NCBI GenBank assembly: GCA_002314795.1
Contig: DCHI01000068.1
Location: 1 to 31,838 of the forward strand
Source of the DNA: Bacteroidales bacterium UBA1756
Lineage (GTDB): Bacteria > Bacteroidota > Bacteroidia > Bacteroidales > WCHB1-69
Length of the DNA stretch: 31,838 bases
Reading direction: 5' to 3'
Part shown: piece after piece, positions 7,679-14,566 of the stretch
How positions within the stretch are numbered: position 1 is the stretch's first letter
How the letters are laid out: the number at the start of each line of letters is the position of its first letter
The notes under the pieces: model-generated
The model's database searches: none
The model's input: the letters and a program-made list of their open reading frames with translations, nothing else
Told to the model about the DNA's origin: nothing
Program-made: the position numbers and the translations under genes

Positions 7679-9838
7679 TTATTGATGAATTTCTATTTCA
7701 TCGATTATGTTTTTTGCATTGGCGAACTTGTCAATGATGAAAAGAAGGTAGCGTGCGTCAAGGGAAATGTTGCGGCAACGGTCCACGTCGTAATTGATGT
7801 CGCTCATCGTTCCTTCCCACACGCGGTCGAAATTCACTCCAATCAATTCTCCATCCGCATTGATGACCGGACTGCCGGAATTGCCTCCCGTCGTATGGTT
7901 TGAGGCGATGAAACAGACAGGAAGTTCGCCTTTTTCGTTGGCGTATTGTCCGTAATCCTTGTTTTTACAAAGTTCTTTCAGTTTTGCATCTACTTTGTAA
8001 TCAAATATTTCTGGATTATCTTTTGCGATGACGCCGTCCAGAGTCGTATAATGGACATACTCAACGCCGTCCGCAGGTTCGAAGCCGCGAACTTTGCCGT
8101 AAGTGACACGCATCGTGAGGTTCGCATCCGGATAGAAAGTTTTGTCCGTATCCTTTTCCATCAACGCCTTCACATACGTGCGGTAGTAAAGGTCCAATTT
8201 GCTACGAAGAGACGTCATCGTGTCATAATTTGCAAAATATTGTTCAAAAGCAGGGTTGATGATTTTGAAAATGGAAGCGTTTTGCCATTTTGCCACCGAC
8301 TTGCGATTGGCACTCTTCAAATTGTTGACGAAATTTTCTCCATTGGCAAAATAGGGAGCACTTTTACGCATTTCGTCAAAAACGGCACGCCACGCATTCT
8401 TGCTGTAACTGCGGTAGGTACGGATGGACTCCGGAATCAAATCTTCATCCATCGTAGTAAAATAATAACTCATCAATTCCACGAAACACTCTTCATCAAT
8501 GTCCGCATTGTAGCTTTTGAAAAAACTTTCGGCCTTGGTAATCAACTGCTGGCGCTGTTCTTCAAATTTGACGTTGTCAACTTCCTTGTTGGCAGCCAAA
8601 TAGGAGAGTTTCTGAACATTGGAGTACAAGAAACGAATCATTTCAACCCCGATGAAAGTTTCGCTCAAGTAGGTGTTGATTTTCACGGTTTTGCTGTAAT
8701 CCCGATAAAGCGTTCTCATTTCGGAGAGAAGATATCCATATTCATTCTTACGAGCCGCGTCTGCTTCTACCCATTTTTGAAATTGTTCTTCCTCTAACTT
8801 CTTCTTTTCAATGACGTTACATTCAATGATGCCTTTGCTTTCACCTTGCCATTTTTTCCAGCCATTGCTGATGGAATTGGCTTTGGCTGAATACATCAAC
8901 CGAATGGCAGTCGATTTTTCCATTTGACGTTTCATAGCGGCCAAGCGCAAGTCGCGGGAGTGAATGGCCACCGGATTTTGAACATTGACAACCATATCAA
9001 CGGCGTCAGAAATCAGGAACTGTTGCGTAGTTCCGGGATAACCGAAAACTAACGTAAAGTCGTTTTCATTCACGCCCTTGATGGAAATCGGGAAATATTT
9101 TTTCGATTTGAGCGGCACGTTTTCGGGACTGTATTCCGCTGGCTTTCCGTCTTTTCCGGTATAGATGCGCCACAAGGAGAAGTCGCCGGTGTGACGGGGC
9201 CACATCCAGTTGTCGGTATCGCCACCGAACTTTCCGATGCTTTCCGGCGGAACGCCCACCAAACGGACATCTTTGAAAATCTCGTTGATGAACATAAAAT
9301 ACTGATTTCCATAAAAGAACGGTTTGATGACGGCGGAATAGTGCGTTCCGTTCGTTGCAGCAACGGTCACTTCCTTGATGTTCTTTTCAACCAATTGAGC
9401 ACGCTCCTCTTCGGTCATCGTTGCCGTAACACCTTTCAGCACCGATGCGGTGACATCTTCCATACGAACCAAAAAGGTAACGGTAAGTCCGGGTGTCGGG
9501 ATTTCTTCATCGCGACTTTTTGACCAAAAACCATTGTGCAAATAGTTGTGTTCCAAGCTGCTATGTCTTTGAACGAAACTATAGCCGCAGTGATGATTGG
9601 TGACTAACAAACCATCGGCGGAAATCAGTTCGCCGGTACAGCCCGAGCCAAAAAGCACAATGCCGTCTTTCATACTATAATGGTTGACGCTATAGACGTC
9701 GTCCGCGGTCAGACGGAAGCCCATCTGCTGCATTTCGGCTTCGTTGTAGCCCAAGAACAACGGAATCCACATACCTTCGTCTGCAAAGGCGAAAAGTCGT
9801 AGTCCGATTAACAAAGTGAAGAAATAGATTTTTTTCAT
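7679..9838 (-). CDS. dpp11: S46 dipeptidyl-peptidase, DPP11 type (Asp/Glu-specific)
   Basis: A 719-residue exported serine exopeptidase that removes dipeptides from peptides whose second residue is acidic. A signal peptide (about 1-19) precedes the mature start DEGMW, typical of S46. Catalytic segments are TNHHC (80-84, His), the Asp in HTGDFSLW (about 219) and GNSGSPV with Ser654. Arg672 lies 18 residues after that serine, in NFDRVWEGTMSD. In Porphyromonas DPP11 the equivalent Arg673 follows Ser655 by the same distance and gives acidic P1 specificity, whereas DPP7 has Gly there. Length also matches the family (about 720). It starts 6 nt after the flippase stop, so it is probably the last gene of the yciO-wzx unit. 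The product likely works in the periplasm, feeding dipeptides to amino-acid fermentation. Confidence 0.93.
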   Translation of the reverse strand: MKKIYFFTLLIGLRLFAFADEGMWIPLFLGYNEAEMQQMGFRLTADDVYSVNHYSMKDGIVLFGSGCTGELISADGLLVTNHHCGYSFVQRHSSLEHNYLHNGFWSKSRDEEIPTPGLTVTFLVRMEDVTASVLKGVTATMTEEERAQLVEKNIKEVTVAATNGTHYSAVIKPFFYGNQYFMFINEIFKDVRLVGVPPESIGKFGGDTDNWMWPRHTGDFSLWRIYTGKDGKPAEYSPENVPLKSKKYFPISIKGVNENDFTLVFGYPGTTQQFLISDAVDMVVNVQNPVAIHSRDLRLAAMKRQMEKSTAIRLMYSAKANSISNGWKKWQGESKGIIECNVIEKKKLEEEQFQKWVEADAARKNEYGYLLSEMRTLYRDYSKTVKINTYLSETFIGVEMIRFLYSNVQKLSYLAANKEVDNVKFEEQRQQLITKAESFFKSYNADIDEECFVELMSYYFTTMDEDLIPESIRTYRSYSKNAWRAVFDEMRKSAPYFANGENFVNNLKSANRKSVAKWQNASIFKIINPAFEQYFANYDTMTSLRSKLDLYYRTYVKALMEKDTDKTFYPDANLTMRVTYGKVRGFEPADGVEYVHYTTLDGVIAKDNPEIFDYKVDAKLKELCKNKDYGQYANEKGELPVCFIASNHTTGGNSGSPVINADGELIGVNFDRVWEGTMSDINYDVDRCRNISLDARYLLFIIDKFANAKNIIDEIEIHQ

Positions 9839-9844
9839 ATCAGA

Positions 9845-11239
9845 TTATTTTTTTAAAATTTCATTGCAATAGGATTTCAGTCCATCGACGTAATTGTGCC
9901 AATCGTACCGTGAAATGCAGTAGTCGTGGAGAGAAAAACCGCTATCTTTCTTAAAGACAAACATTAAGAAGATAGCGTTAGCGGCATACGAAACGCTGGT
10001 GGTGATGGCGGCTCCGTAAATGTTGTACCGCGGAATGAGGACCAATCCTAACACTACGGTGAACAAAAGTCCGCACAGGGCGGCATAGACGTTGACGTGG
10101 TACTTGCCGATTCCGGAGTAGTAATGGTCGATGATGAGATAGATGCTGGCCATCAAAGAGCCCGGGACGAGCAGACGGACTAACGGCGCCACTTCTCCGA
10201 AACCGGGGCCGAAAAAGCGGACATAAAACGCTGACGGGAAAAGCGCTAACAGGCAGATTCCAACCGCCGTGATCCCAAAGCAGATTTTGACAAGGTCAAT
10301 AGTGAGTTTCTGAGAATAAGCGCGGTCAGTTGAATTGGCAATGCGGGCGAACTGCACTAATGCGATGCTGCGGCTAATAATCCAGACGGCTTCGGCAATG
10401 GAAACGGCGTTGGAAAAAATTCCGGTGAAATGTTCGCCCAACGTGTGCGTGAGTCCGGCGGCATCTACCGAGCAGGCCATCCCAAAAAAGAGAGGAAAAA
10501 GAAAGTAGGTGACACGCATATTCACCTTCTGAACAATAGTGCTTAACTCATTGAGTATTCCGTACTTAAACAAGTCTTTTAAAATGGCGCCATATTCACG
10601 AATGGGCGAAAGGGTAAAATTCCGGAGTTCGGAACGGAGCAGGAAAAGTCCGAACAGCCAGCTTACGCCGTAAGAAACGTACAACGCCGTGATGTAGGAA
10701 TCCACATTTTCCATCTTTAAAACGAAAAAGCAGAAAAGCCAGGTACACAAAAGTCCAAAGGGCTGCCACAAGTTCAAATAATTGGCCTCGGGCACACGTT
10801 CTCTTCCCATCAACATACTGATATTTACCGAATTGACGGAAGCGACGATGGCCAAAAGTCCCAAATGGACAACTGAATTGGGATGGTTGGAAAGGAAGGA
10901 GGCGGTATCGTCTGGAACGGAGGCGAAAAAGGAGTAGAGCCACGAGGCGCCGCTGCTGAAGGCAGGCAGTAATCCAATGGACAGCAAGCCAATACAAATC
11001 GACCAGACGTAGGCGGGCAGAAACAGTTTGGAGAAAGAGTGCTTAGGAAGGAGATAGACCAAGCTGCTGCCGCTAACGATGTCGGAGGCGAGCAAAATGA
11101 AAGTGAGGGTGGTAAGAAGAAGCGCCTGTTCACCTTTTCCGGCGGGTCCGACCGCGTGGGAGAGAACGATGGCAATGACGAAGGTGAGGATGGCTCCTAT
11201 GAACTTTGTAAAAAAAGTATTGAGGATTTTCTTTAGCAC
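9845..11239 (-). CDS. Polysaccharide/oligosaccharide flippase-like membrane protein (Wzx/MATE-type)
   Basis: A 464-residue, strongly hydrophobic protein with about 12-14 predicted membrane segments. The N-terminal LNTFFTKFIGAIL and the SHAVGPAGKGEQALL motif after the first helix are typical of Wzx-type flippases of the MVF/MATE superfamily, which move lipid-linked glycans across the inner membrane. The frame is open back to 11362, but that part lies inside the preceding gene. After that gene's stop the only usual start codon is GTG at 11239, preceded by an AAGAAG purine run, so I use it. The gap to the upstream stop is 16 nt. No glycosyltransferase or LPS genes are nearby, so the exported glycan is unknown. 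Confidence 0.75.
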   Translation of the reverse strand: MLKKILNTFFTKFIGAILTFVIAIVLSHAVGPAGKGEQALLLTTLTFILLASDIVSGSSLVYLLPKHSFSKLFLPAYVWSICIGLLSIGLLPAFSSGASWLYSFFASVPDDTASFLSNHPNSVVHLGLLAIVASVNSVNISMLMGRERVPEANYLNLWQPFGLLCTWLFCFFVLKMENVDSYITALYVSYGVSWLFGLFLLRSELRNFTLSPIREYGAILKDLFKYGILNELSTIVQKVNMRVTYFLFPLFFGMACSVDAAGLTHTLGEHFTGIFSNAVSIAEAVWIISRSIALVQFARIANSTDRAYSQKLTIDLVKICFGITAVGICLLALFPSAFYVRFFGPGFGEVAPLVRLLVPGSLMASIYLIIDHYYSGIGKYHVNVYAALCGLLFTVVLGLVLIPRYNIYGAAITTSVSYAANAIFLMFVFKKDSGFSLHDYCISRYDWHNYVDGLKSYCNEILKK

Positions 11240-11255
11240 CTTCTTACAAATTTGT

Positions 11256-11876
11256 TTAATATAGAAGATCCGTGTCGCCCTTGCCTTCACGCACGATTTC
11301 GATTTCGCCGGAGGTGCAGTCAACCACCGTGGAAGGGACATTGTCGCCGTACCCTCCGTCAATCATCAGATCCACAAGGTTTTCGTACTTTTCGTAAATC
11401 AGTTCTGGATCGGTCGTGTATTCCAGCACTTCGTCGTCATCTTTGATGGAAGTGGAAAGAATGGGGTGTCCGAGTTCGCGAACGATTTCGCGGGCGATGG
11501 TGTTGTCAGGGACGCGGATGCCCACCGTTTTCTTGTTGCTCTGAACGATTTTGGGAACGTTGCTGTTGGCTTCCAGAATAAAGGTGAAAGGACCGGGGAG
11601 AGTGCGTTTCATCACTTTGAAGATGGAATTGCTAATCGGTTTCGTGTAGTCCGAGAGGTTGGCCAAATCGTGACAGATGAACGTCATTGCGTTCTTTTTT
11701 TTCTTGTCACCGATGATTTCGGCGATCCGTTCAACGGCTTTGGGTTTGAAGATGTCGCAGCCGATTCCGTAAATTGTGTCAGTTGGGTAGATGATTATTC
11801 CGCCATTCTGCAAACATTCCACGGCCTTACGGATTTCGCGCGGGTTGGGGTTTTCGGGATATATTTTGAGGAACAT
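11256..11876 (-). CDS. YciO/YrdC/Sua5-family protein (L-threonylcarbamoyladenylate synthase family)
   Basis: A 206-residue protein of the Sua5/YciO/YrdC family, which binds ATP, threonine and bicarbonate to make the intermediate for tRNA t6A37. PTDTIYGIGCD (31-41) and RTLPGPFTFILEA (91-103) are the hallmark segments, followed by GIRVPDN and the PILSTSIK block near 138-145. At 206 residues it matches the short YciO type, which lacks the C-terminal Sua5 domain, so the enzymatic role is likely but less certain than for true TsaC/Sua5. The start at 11876 is chosen because the extra 36 codons available upstream translate through the SRP RNA gene. It begins 20 nt after the end of the SRP RNA and is probably read from that promoter. 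Confidence 0.88.
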   Translation of the reverse strand: MFLKIYPENPNPREIRKAVECLQNGGIIIYPTDTIYGIGCDIFKPKAVERIAEIIGDKKKKNAMTFICHDLANLSDYTKPISNSIFKVMKRTLPGPFTFILEANSNVPKIVQSNKKTVGIRVPDNTIAREIVRELGHPILSTSIKDDDEVLEYTTDPELIYEKYENLVDLMIDGGYGDNVPSTVVDCTSGEIEIVREGKGDTDLLY

Positions 11877-11895
11877 AATTGGCGTAAATAAAAGA

Positions 11896-11993
11896 GGGTA
11901 AGCTACTTGCATCGCATCGCTACAACCAATGTACCCTTGCTGCATTCCTGCCCTGGGGGAGTTGAAAGGGAGCTGATCGTACAAGACTTACCC
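11896..11993 (-). ncRNA. ffs: Signal recognition particle RNA, small bacterial type
   Basis: On the minus strand the ends pair as GGGTAAG (11987-11993) with CTTACCC (11896-11902). The apical part contains the diagnostic domain IV: CAGG, a 3-bp stem GCA/TGC closing a GGAA tetraloop (11945-11948), and AGCAAG on the 3' side of the symmetric internal loop. This is the Ffh-binding site; the RNA targets nascent membrane and secreted proteins with Ffh and FtsY. Size of about 98 nt fits the small SRP RNA of Bacteroidota. A T-rich stretch (TCTTTTATTT) directly follows the closing stem and may give partial termination before the yciO start. A consensus promoter lies just upstream. Confidence 0.92.
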
Positions 11994-11998
11994 GGCGG

Positions 11999-12028
11999 CA
12001 AAAGTACAACTTTTTCTAAGAACTCCAA
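11999..12028 (-). promoter_or_regulatory. Consensus promoter of the SRP RNA
   Basis: On the minus strand a TTG (12026-12028) is followed after 19 nt by TACTTTTG (11999-12006), matching the Bacteroidota -33/-7 consensus. The predicted transcription start is about 6 nt downstream, at the first G of the SRP closing stem. Confidence 0.8.
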
Positions 12029-12052
12029 CATCTTTTTGAAGTTTCTTCAAAA

Positions 12053-12115
12053 AAAGTAGGAAGTAGGAGGTAGGAAGTAAGAAGTAGTAAGTAAGAAGTA
12101 GGAAGTAGGAAGTAT
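12053..12115. repeat. 9-unit heptanucleotide tandem array
   Basis: Nine uninterrupted 7-bp units on the + strand: AAAGTAG, GAAGTAG, GAGGTAG, GAAGTAA, GAAGTAG, TAAGTAA, GAAGTAG twice and GAAGTAT. They are the reverse complement of the CTACTTC/TTACTTC units of the array at 2471-2673, so the two arrays are in opposite orientation. This one lies 24 bp upstream of the -33 element of the SRP RNA promoter and downstream of the terminator of the next lipoprotein gene. Confidence 0.93.
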
Positions 12116-12136
12116 TATGATGAGGTCTGGATAAAC

Positions 12137-12166
12137 AAAAAAGCGCGGTGTTGGTGCCGCGCTTTT
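12137..12166 (-). terminator. Rho-independent terminator of the lipoprotein gene
   Basis: A perfect 10-bp stem (12139-12148 with 12157-12166, core GCGCGG/CCGCGC) and an 8-nt loop are followed on the minus strand by a run of six T. It lies 21 nt downstream of the stop at 12188. Confidence 0.88.
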
Positions 12167-12187
12167 GTCATTTATGAAAACCATCAA

Positions 12188-13111
12188 CTATTTATATTCG
12201 TAATAGTAAGTGTATTTGTCTGTCCAACGATAGCTGTCGTTCCCGTATGCGCTTGTGTAGTATTTTGTCTCCGGGTATTTTCCGTCGTAAGTGTAGTTGT
12301 AGTTGGTTTCATATATTTCATTGCCATCTATCTCTCTTTCGGATTTGATATTGTTTTTCGAAAGGAATTCCGTTCCACCTAAATCTTCCATATTAAACAG
12401 TCCATAAAATGGATTCTTTTTATCATCGTATTGATATTCAATATAGTAGGTTTCGGTTTGGTCATAGGAGACCGTTACTTTCTTGACGTTCTTTCCATCC
12501 CATTCCAATGACTCAGTCAAGGTGTATTCACCTTTCATTTCACTTATCTTTTGCATACGCGCCATCACTTTTTCAAAACTTGCGCTTTCTGCATTCGGGA
12601 TGATGAAACGGAGAACTTCTATGGGCATAATGTCTCTTCCCTTTTTGTCATCTTCGTAATAGCCAGTCACTTTAATTTTAGAAATGGTGTTCCCATCGTG
12701 TACGATTTCCATTTTTTCTTCTATCGTGTTGCCGGAAATATGTTCTATGCTTTTCATTTTGTTTCCATCGTAGTGGAACTTATATTGAGAGTTTGCAGCA
12801 GTGATGGTAGAAATTCTCTTTCCATCGTATGAAAATTGTAATGTGGTAGTCAAGTTTCCATCGCTTGCGTAGTGCTTGATTTCTTTTAATAATTTTCCAT
12901 CCCAAGTCCAAACTTCGCTGATGTATTTTGCTTTTTCGGTGTTGCTAACTGTTTGCCAGCTGCCATTGATGTAGGTTTCTGATTTGGATGTATAACTGCG
13001 GTAAATGCGGTCGATTTTTTTACTTGGGTTATAGACGCCCTCTTTTTGGCAGGAAGTGAAGGCAAAAACGAGCACCAAAGCTGCTACAAATAATTTGCTA
13101 ATGTTTTTCAT
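12188..13111 (-). CDS. Lipoprotein with YD-like beta repeats, function unknown
   Basis: A 307-residue lipoprotein. The start at 13111 gives a normal signal peptide, MKNISKLFVA..., with lipobox FTSC and Cys21; the longer frame adds 15 leader-derived residues. The mature protein is a series of short strands with recurring DGK or DGN turns (WTWDGKLL, FSYDGKRIS, FHYDGNKMK, VHDGNTISK, LEWDGKNVKK, YTYDGKYP). This resembles the YD/RHS-like beta-strand repeats seen in many Bacteroidales lipoproteins of unknown function. It is probably tethered to the outer membrane. It is monocistronic, with a -7 box 43 nt upstream of the ATG and a strong terminator. I see no catalytic motif. Confidence 0.85.
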   Translation of the reverse strand: MKNISKLFVAALVLVFAFTSCQKEGVYNPSKKIDRIYRSYTSKSETYINGSWQTVSNTEKAKYISEVWTWDGKLLKEIKHYASDGNLTTTLQFSYDGKRISTITAANSQYKFHYDGNKMKSIEHISGNTIEEKMEIVHDGNTISKIKVTGYYEDDKKGRDIMPIEVLRFIIPNAESASFEKVMARMQKISEMKGEYTLTESLEWDGKNVKKVTVSYDQTETYYIEYQYDDKKNPFYGLFNMEDLGGTEFLSKNNIKSEREIDGNEIYETNYNYTYDGKYPETKYYTSAYGNDSYRWTDKYTYYYEYK

Positions 13112-13153
13112 ATCAATAATTTTAAGTGAAAAAAAAGTTTTGATTACGAGCTG

Positions 13154-13161
13154 CAAAAGTA
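13154..13161 (-). promoter_or_regulatory. -7 box upstream of the YD-repeat lipoprotein gene
   Basis: On the minus strand this reads TACTTTTG, matching TAnnTTTG, 42 nt before the ATG at 13111. The -33 position holds no clear TTTG. Confidence 0.5.
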
Positions 13162-13204
13162 TGTTTTTTTCGTGAAAAAACTCGGCTCGTCTTGTTAATA
13201 AAAG

Positions 13205-13768
13205 TTATTCTTGCGTTTGAAGTTGCTGCGGTCGATATATGCCAAGAATGGTTTCGTACAAGCGTTGCAGTTGTGGAAAGGTGAAGGTTTCGTCCAAAAG
13301 GTCGAATCCAATCGGTTCGAAAAAGATCTTCTTTTTCAAAGCGAGGATGGCCTCACGTAAGATGTCGTCGTGGTCGAAAGCGAGTTGCGGCACTTCGTCA
13401 ATGCGGACCCATTGGGCACTTTTGGCGTCGTCGCCACCGCGTACGGCGGCCATCTTCACCAAACCGAAAAAGGCCACACTGATGACGCGCTCCCGCGGGT
13501 CACGCCCTACCGACGAAAAGGCGCGGAACTGCTCCATCTTTTCTACCTCCAACGTCGTTTCCTCTTTCAATTCACGGCGGGCACACTCTTCCAACGTTTC
13601 GTCAATCTGCATAAATCCCCCTGGAAAAGCTAACATCCCTTTGCACGGTTCTTGTCCTCTTTCTACTAATAGTATCCGCAGTTCTTTGCCGTCAAATCCA
13701 AAAATCACGCAGTCGGTCGTTACCGCCGGATGCGGGTACCTATAGGTAAATGTCTCGTTTTCTGCCAT
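13205..13768 (-). CDS. Nudix hydrolase, NrtR-like, with an apparently frameshifted C-terminus
   Basis: A 187-residue protein with a Nudix domain. The box runs from Gly51 to Leu73 (G-x5-E57-x7-R65-E66-L-K-E69-E70-T-T72-L); the usual Gly of the last GU pair is Thr72. Family members hydrolyse ADP-ribose-like nucleoside diphosphates, and NrtR-type members add a winged-helix domain and repress NAD genes. The segment FEPIGFDLLDETFTFPQLQRLYETILG (ending at 176) is how NrtR-like proteins enter that DNA-binding domain, but the frame then gives 11 unrelated residues and stops. A shifted frame at 13207-13236 encodes IDRSNFKRKN, matching the expected continuation. So the regulator part is probably broken, while the hydrolase domain may still be active. 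Confidence 0.8.
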   Translation of the reverse strand: MAENETFTYRYPHPAVTTDCVIFGFDGKELRILLVERGQEPCKGMLAFPGGFMQIDETLEECARRELKEETTLEVEKMEQFRAFSSVGRDPRERVISVAFFGLVKMAAVRGGDDAKSAQWVRIDEVPQLAFDHDDILREAILALKKKIFFEPIGFDLLDETFTFPQLQRLYETILGIYRPQQLQTQE

Positions 13769-13794
13769 TTGTTCTTAGTGAAAATTTCAGTGGG

Positions 13795-13802
13795 CAAAAT
13801 TA
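13795..13802 (-). promoter_or_regulatory. -7 box upstream of the Nudix gene
   Basis: On the minus strand this reads TAATTTTG, matching TAnnTTTG, 26 nt before the start at 13768. No good -33 was found. Confidence 0.5.
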
Positions 13803-14067
13803 CGCATTTTTGGTGATGAGTCCGAATGGCATCGATAGTGCTGCGCTCATTGTTGAAACCATCTTTCTGACTTCGCCAATACGTCCCCTTAATTTTTTTT
13901 CGTGTTGATTAACTTGAAAAGTGACTGAATAGTCCGATGTCATTCAGTAATAAGGACTCGGACCATATCTATCTGCATTTTGCAGACAGATAACTTATAC
14001 CTTATTTTCAATTAGTCACGAACAGATTCGTCATCTTGTGATTAACTGGATAGCAATGTTTTTTTGG
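13803..14067. other. Intergenic stretch with two inverted repeats and a doubtful 47-codon frame
   Basis: No convincing gene lies between the Nudix promoter and the kal terminator. Two hairpins are visible. One is a 12-bp inverted repeat with a single mismatch and a 3-nt loop at 13966-13992. The other is a 7-bp repeat (ACTGAAT with ATTCAGT) at 13924-13948 with an 11-nt loop. A minus-strand frame from ATG at 13943 to the stop at 13800 could encode 47 residues (starting MTSDYSVTFQ), but it has no recognisable family and no clear promoter, so I do not call it a gene. The region could also hold a small structured RNA or the remains of a lost gene. Confidence 0.4.
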
Positions 14068-14070
14068 TAC

Positions 14071-14105
14071 AAAAAAAAACGGCGCCGTGCAGACGACACC
14101 GTTTT
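14071..14105 (-). terminator. Strong rho-independent terminator after kal
   Basis: A 12-bp stem (14076-14087 with 14094-14105, two G-T pairs) with a 6-nt loop is followed on the minus strand by a long T run. It lies 22 nt after the kal stop and probably ends the TPR-barrel-kal unit. Confidence 0.88.
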
Positions 14106-14127
14106 CGCATATTGTTAATGGACGATA

Positions 14128-14517
14128 CTATTTGCGTTGGCAGTCTTTCGGGGTGACGCAGGTGCCGGAAGCGCGGCATACCACGACGGGTTCCGGAAGA
14201 ACGTCGGCGGCTGAAGCGGAAATGTCAGGACGCGGAGCGATGACTTTGCGTGCTTCGAAGACCATCTTGCGGCTGGTGTTGCCAACTTTGACGATTTCGC
14301 CAACAGCTTCGATGAAGTCACCGGCATAGACGGGAGCGAGGAATTCTACGTTGTCGTATGCACAGAACAAACCTTCGTCACCATCTTGGATAATCAAGAG
14401 TTCCGTTGCCACGTCGCCGAAGATGCCGAGCATATGGGCACCGTCAACCAAATTGCCACCGTAGTGTGCATCACCTGAACTCATTCTTACTCTGATCATT
14501 GATTTTGGATTACTCAT
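14128..14517 (-). CDS. kal: 3-aminobutyryl-CoA ammonia-lyase
   Basis: A 129-residue hotdog-fold enzyme that removes ammonia from L-3-aminobutyryl-CoA to give crotonyl-CoA in the lysine fermentation pathway. The conserved blocks MIRVRMSSGDAHYGG (7-21), NLVDGAHMLGIFGDVATELL (22-41), FLAPVYAGDFIEAVGEI and VGNTSRKM match Kal as I know it from lysine fermenters. The family often starts at the Met at residue 7, so six extra residues may be untranslated. The other lysine-fermentation genes (kamA, kamDE, kdd, kce) are not beside it. It follows the outer-membrane barrel gene by 49 nt without a terminator between, so it may be co-transcribed with that unrelated pair, and it is followed by a strong terminator. 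Confidence 0.88.
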   Translation of the reverse strand: MSNPKSMIRVRMSSGDAHYGGNLVDGAHMLGIFGDVATELLIIQDGDEGLFCAYDNVEFLAPVYAGDFIEAVGEIVKVGNTSRKMVFEARKVIAPRPDISASAADVLPEPVVVCRASGTCVTPKDCQRK

Positions 14518-14566
14518 AATTTTTTTGTTTTTTGTGAATAAAATATTGGTTTGAATAATGAAATTA

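Noticed and set aside
7946..8797. Plus-strand open frame of 283 codons
   Set aside because: It lies wholly inside the DPP11 gene on the other strand, which has all S46 motifs; the product resembles nothing.
11877..11984. N-terminal extension of the YciO/Sua5 protein
   Set aside because: These 36 codons translate the SRP RNA gene; the family start motif begins at 11876.
13800..13943. 47-codon minus-strand frame in the Nudix-kal gap
   Set aside because: No family resemblance, no clear promoter, and its stop overlaps the likely Nudix -7 box; kept only as a remark in the intergenic entry.
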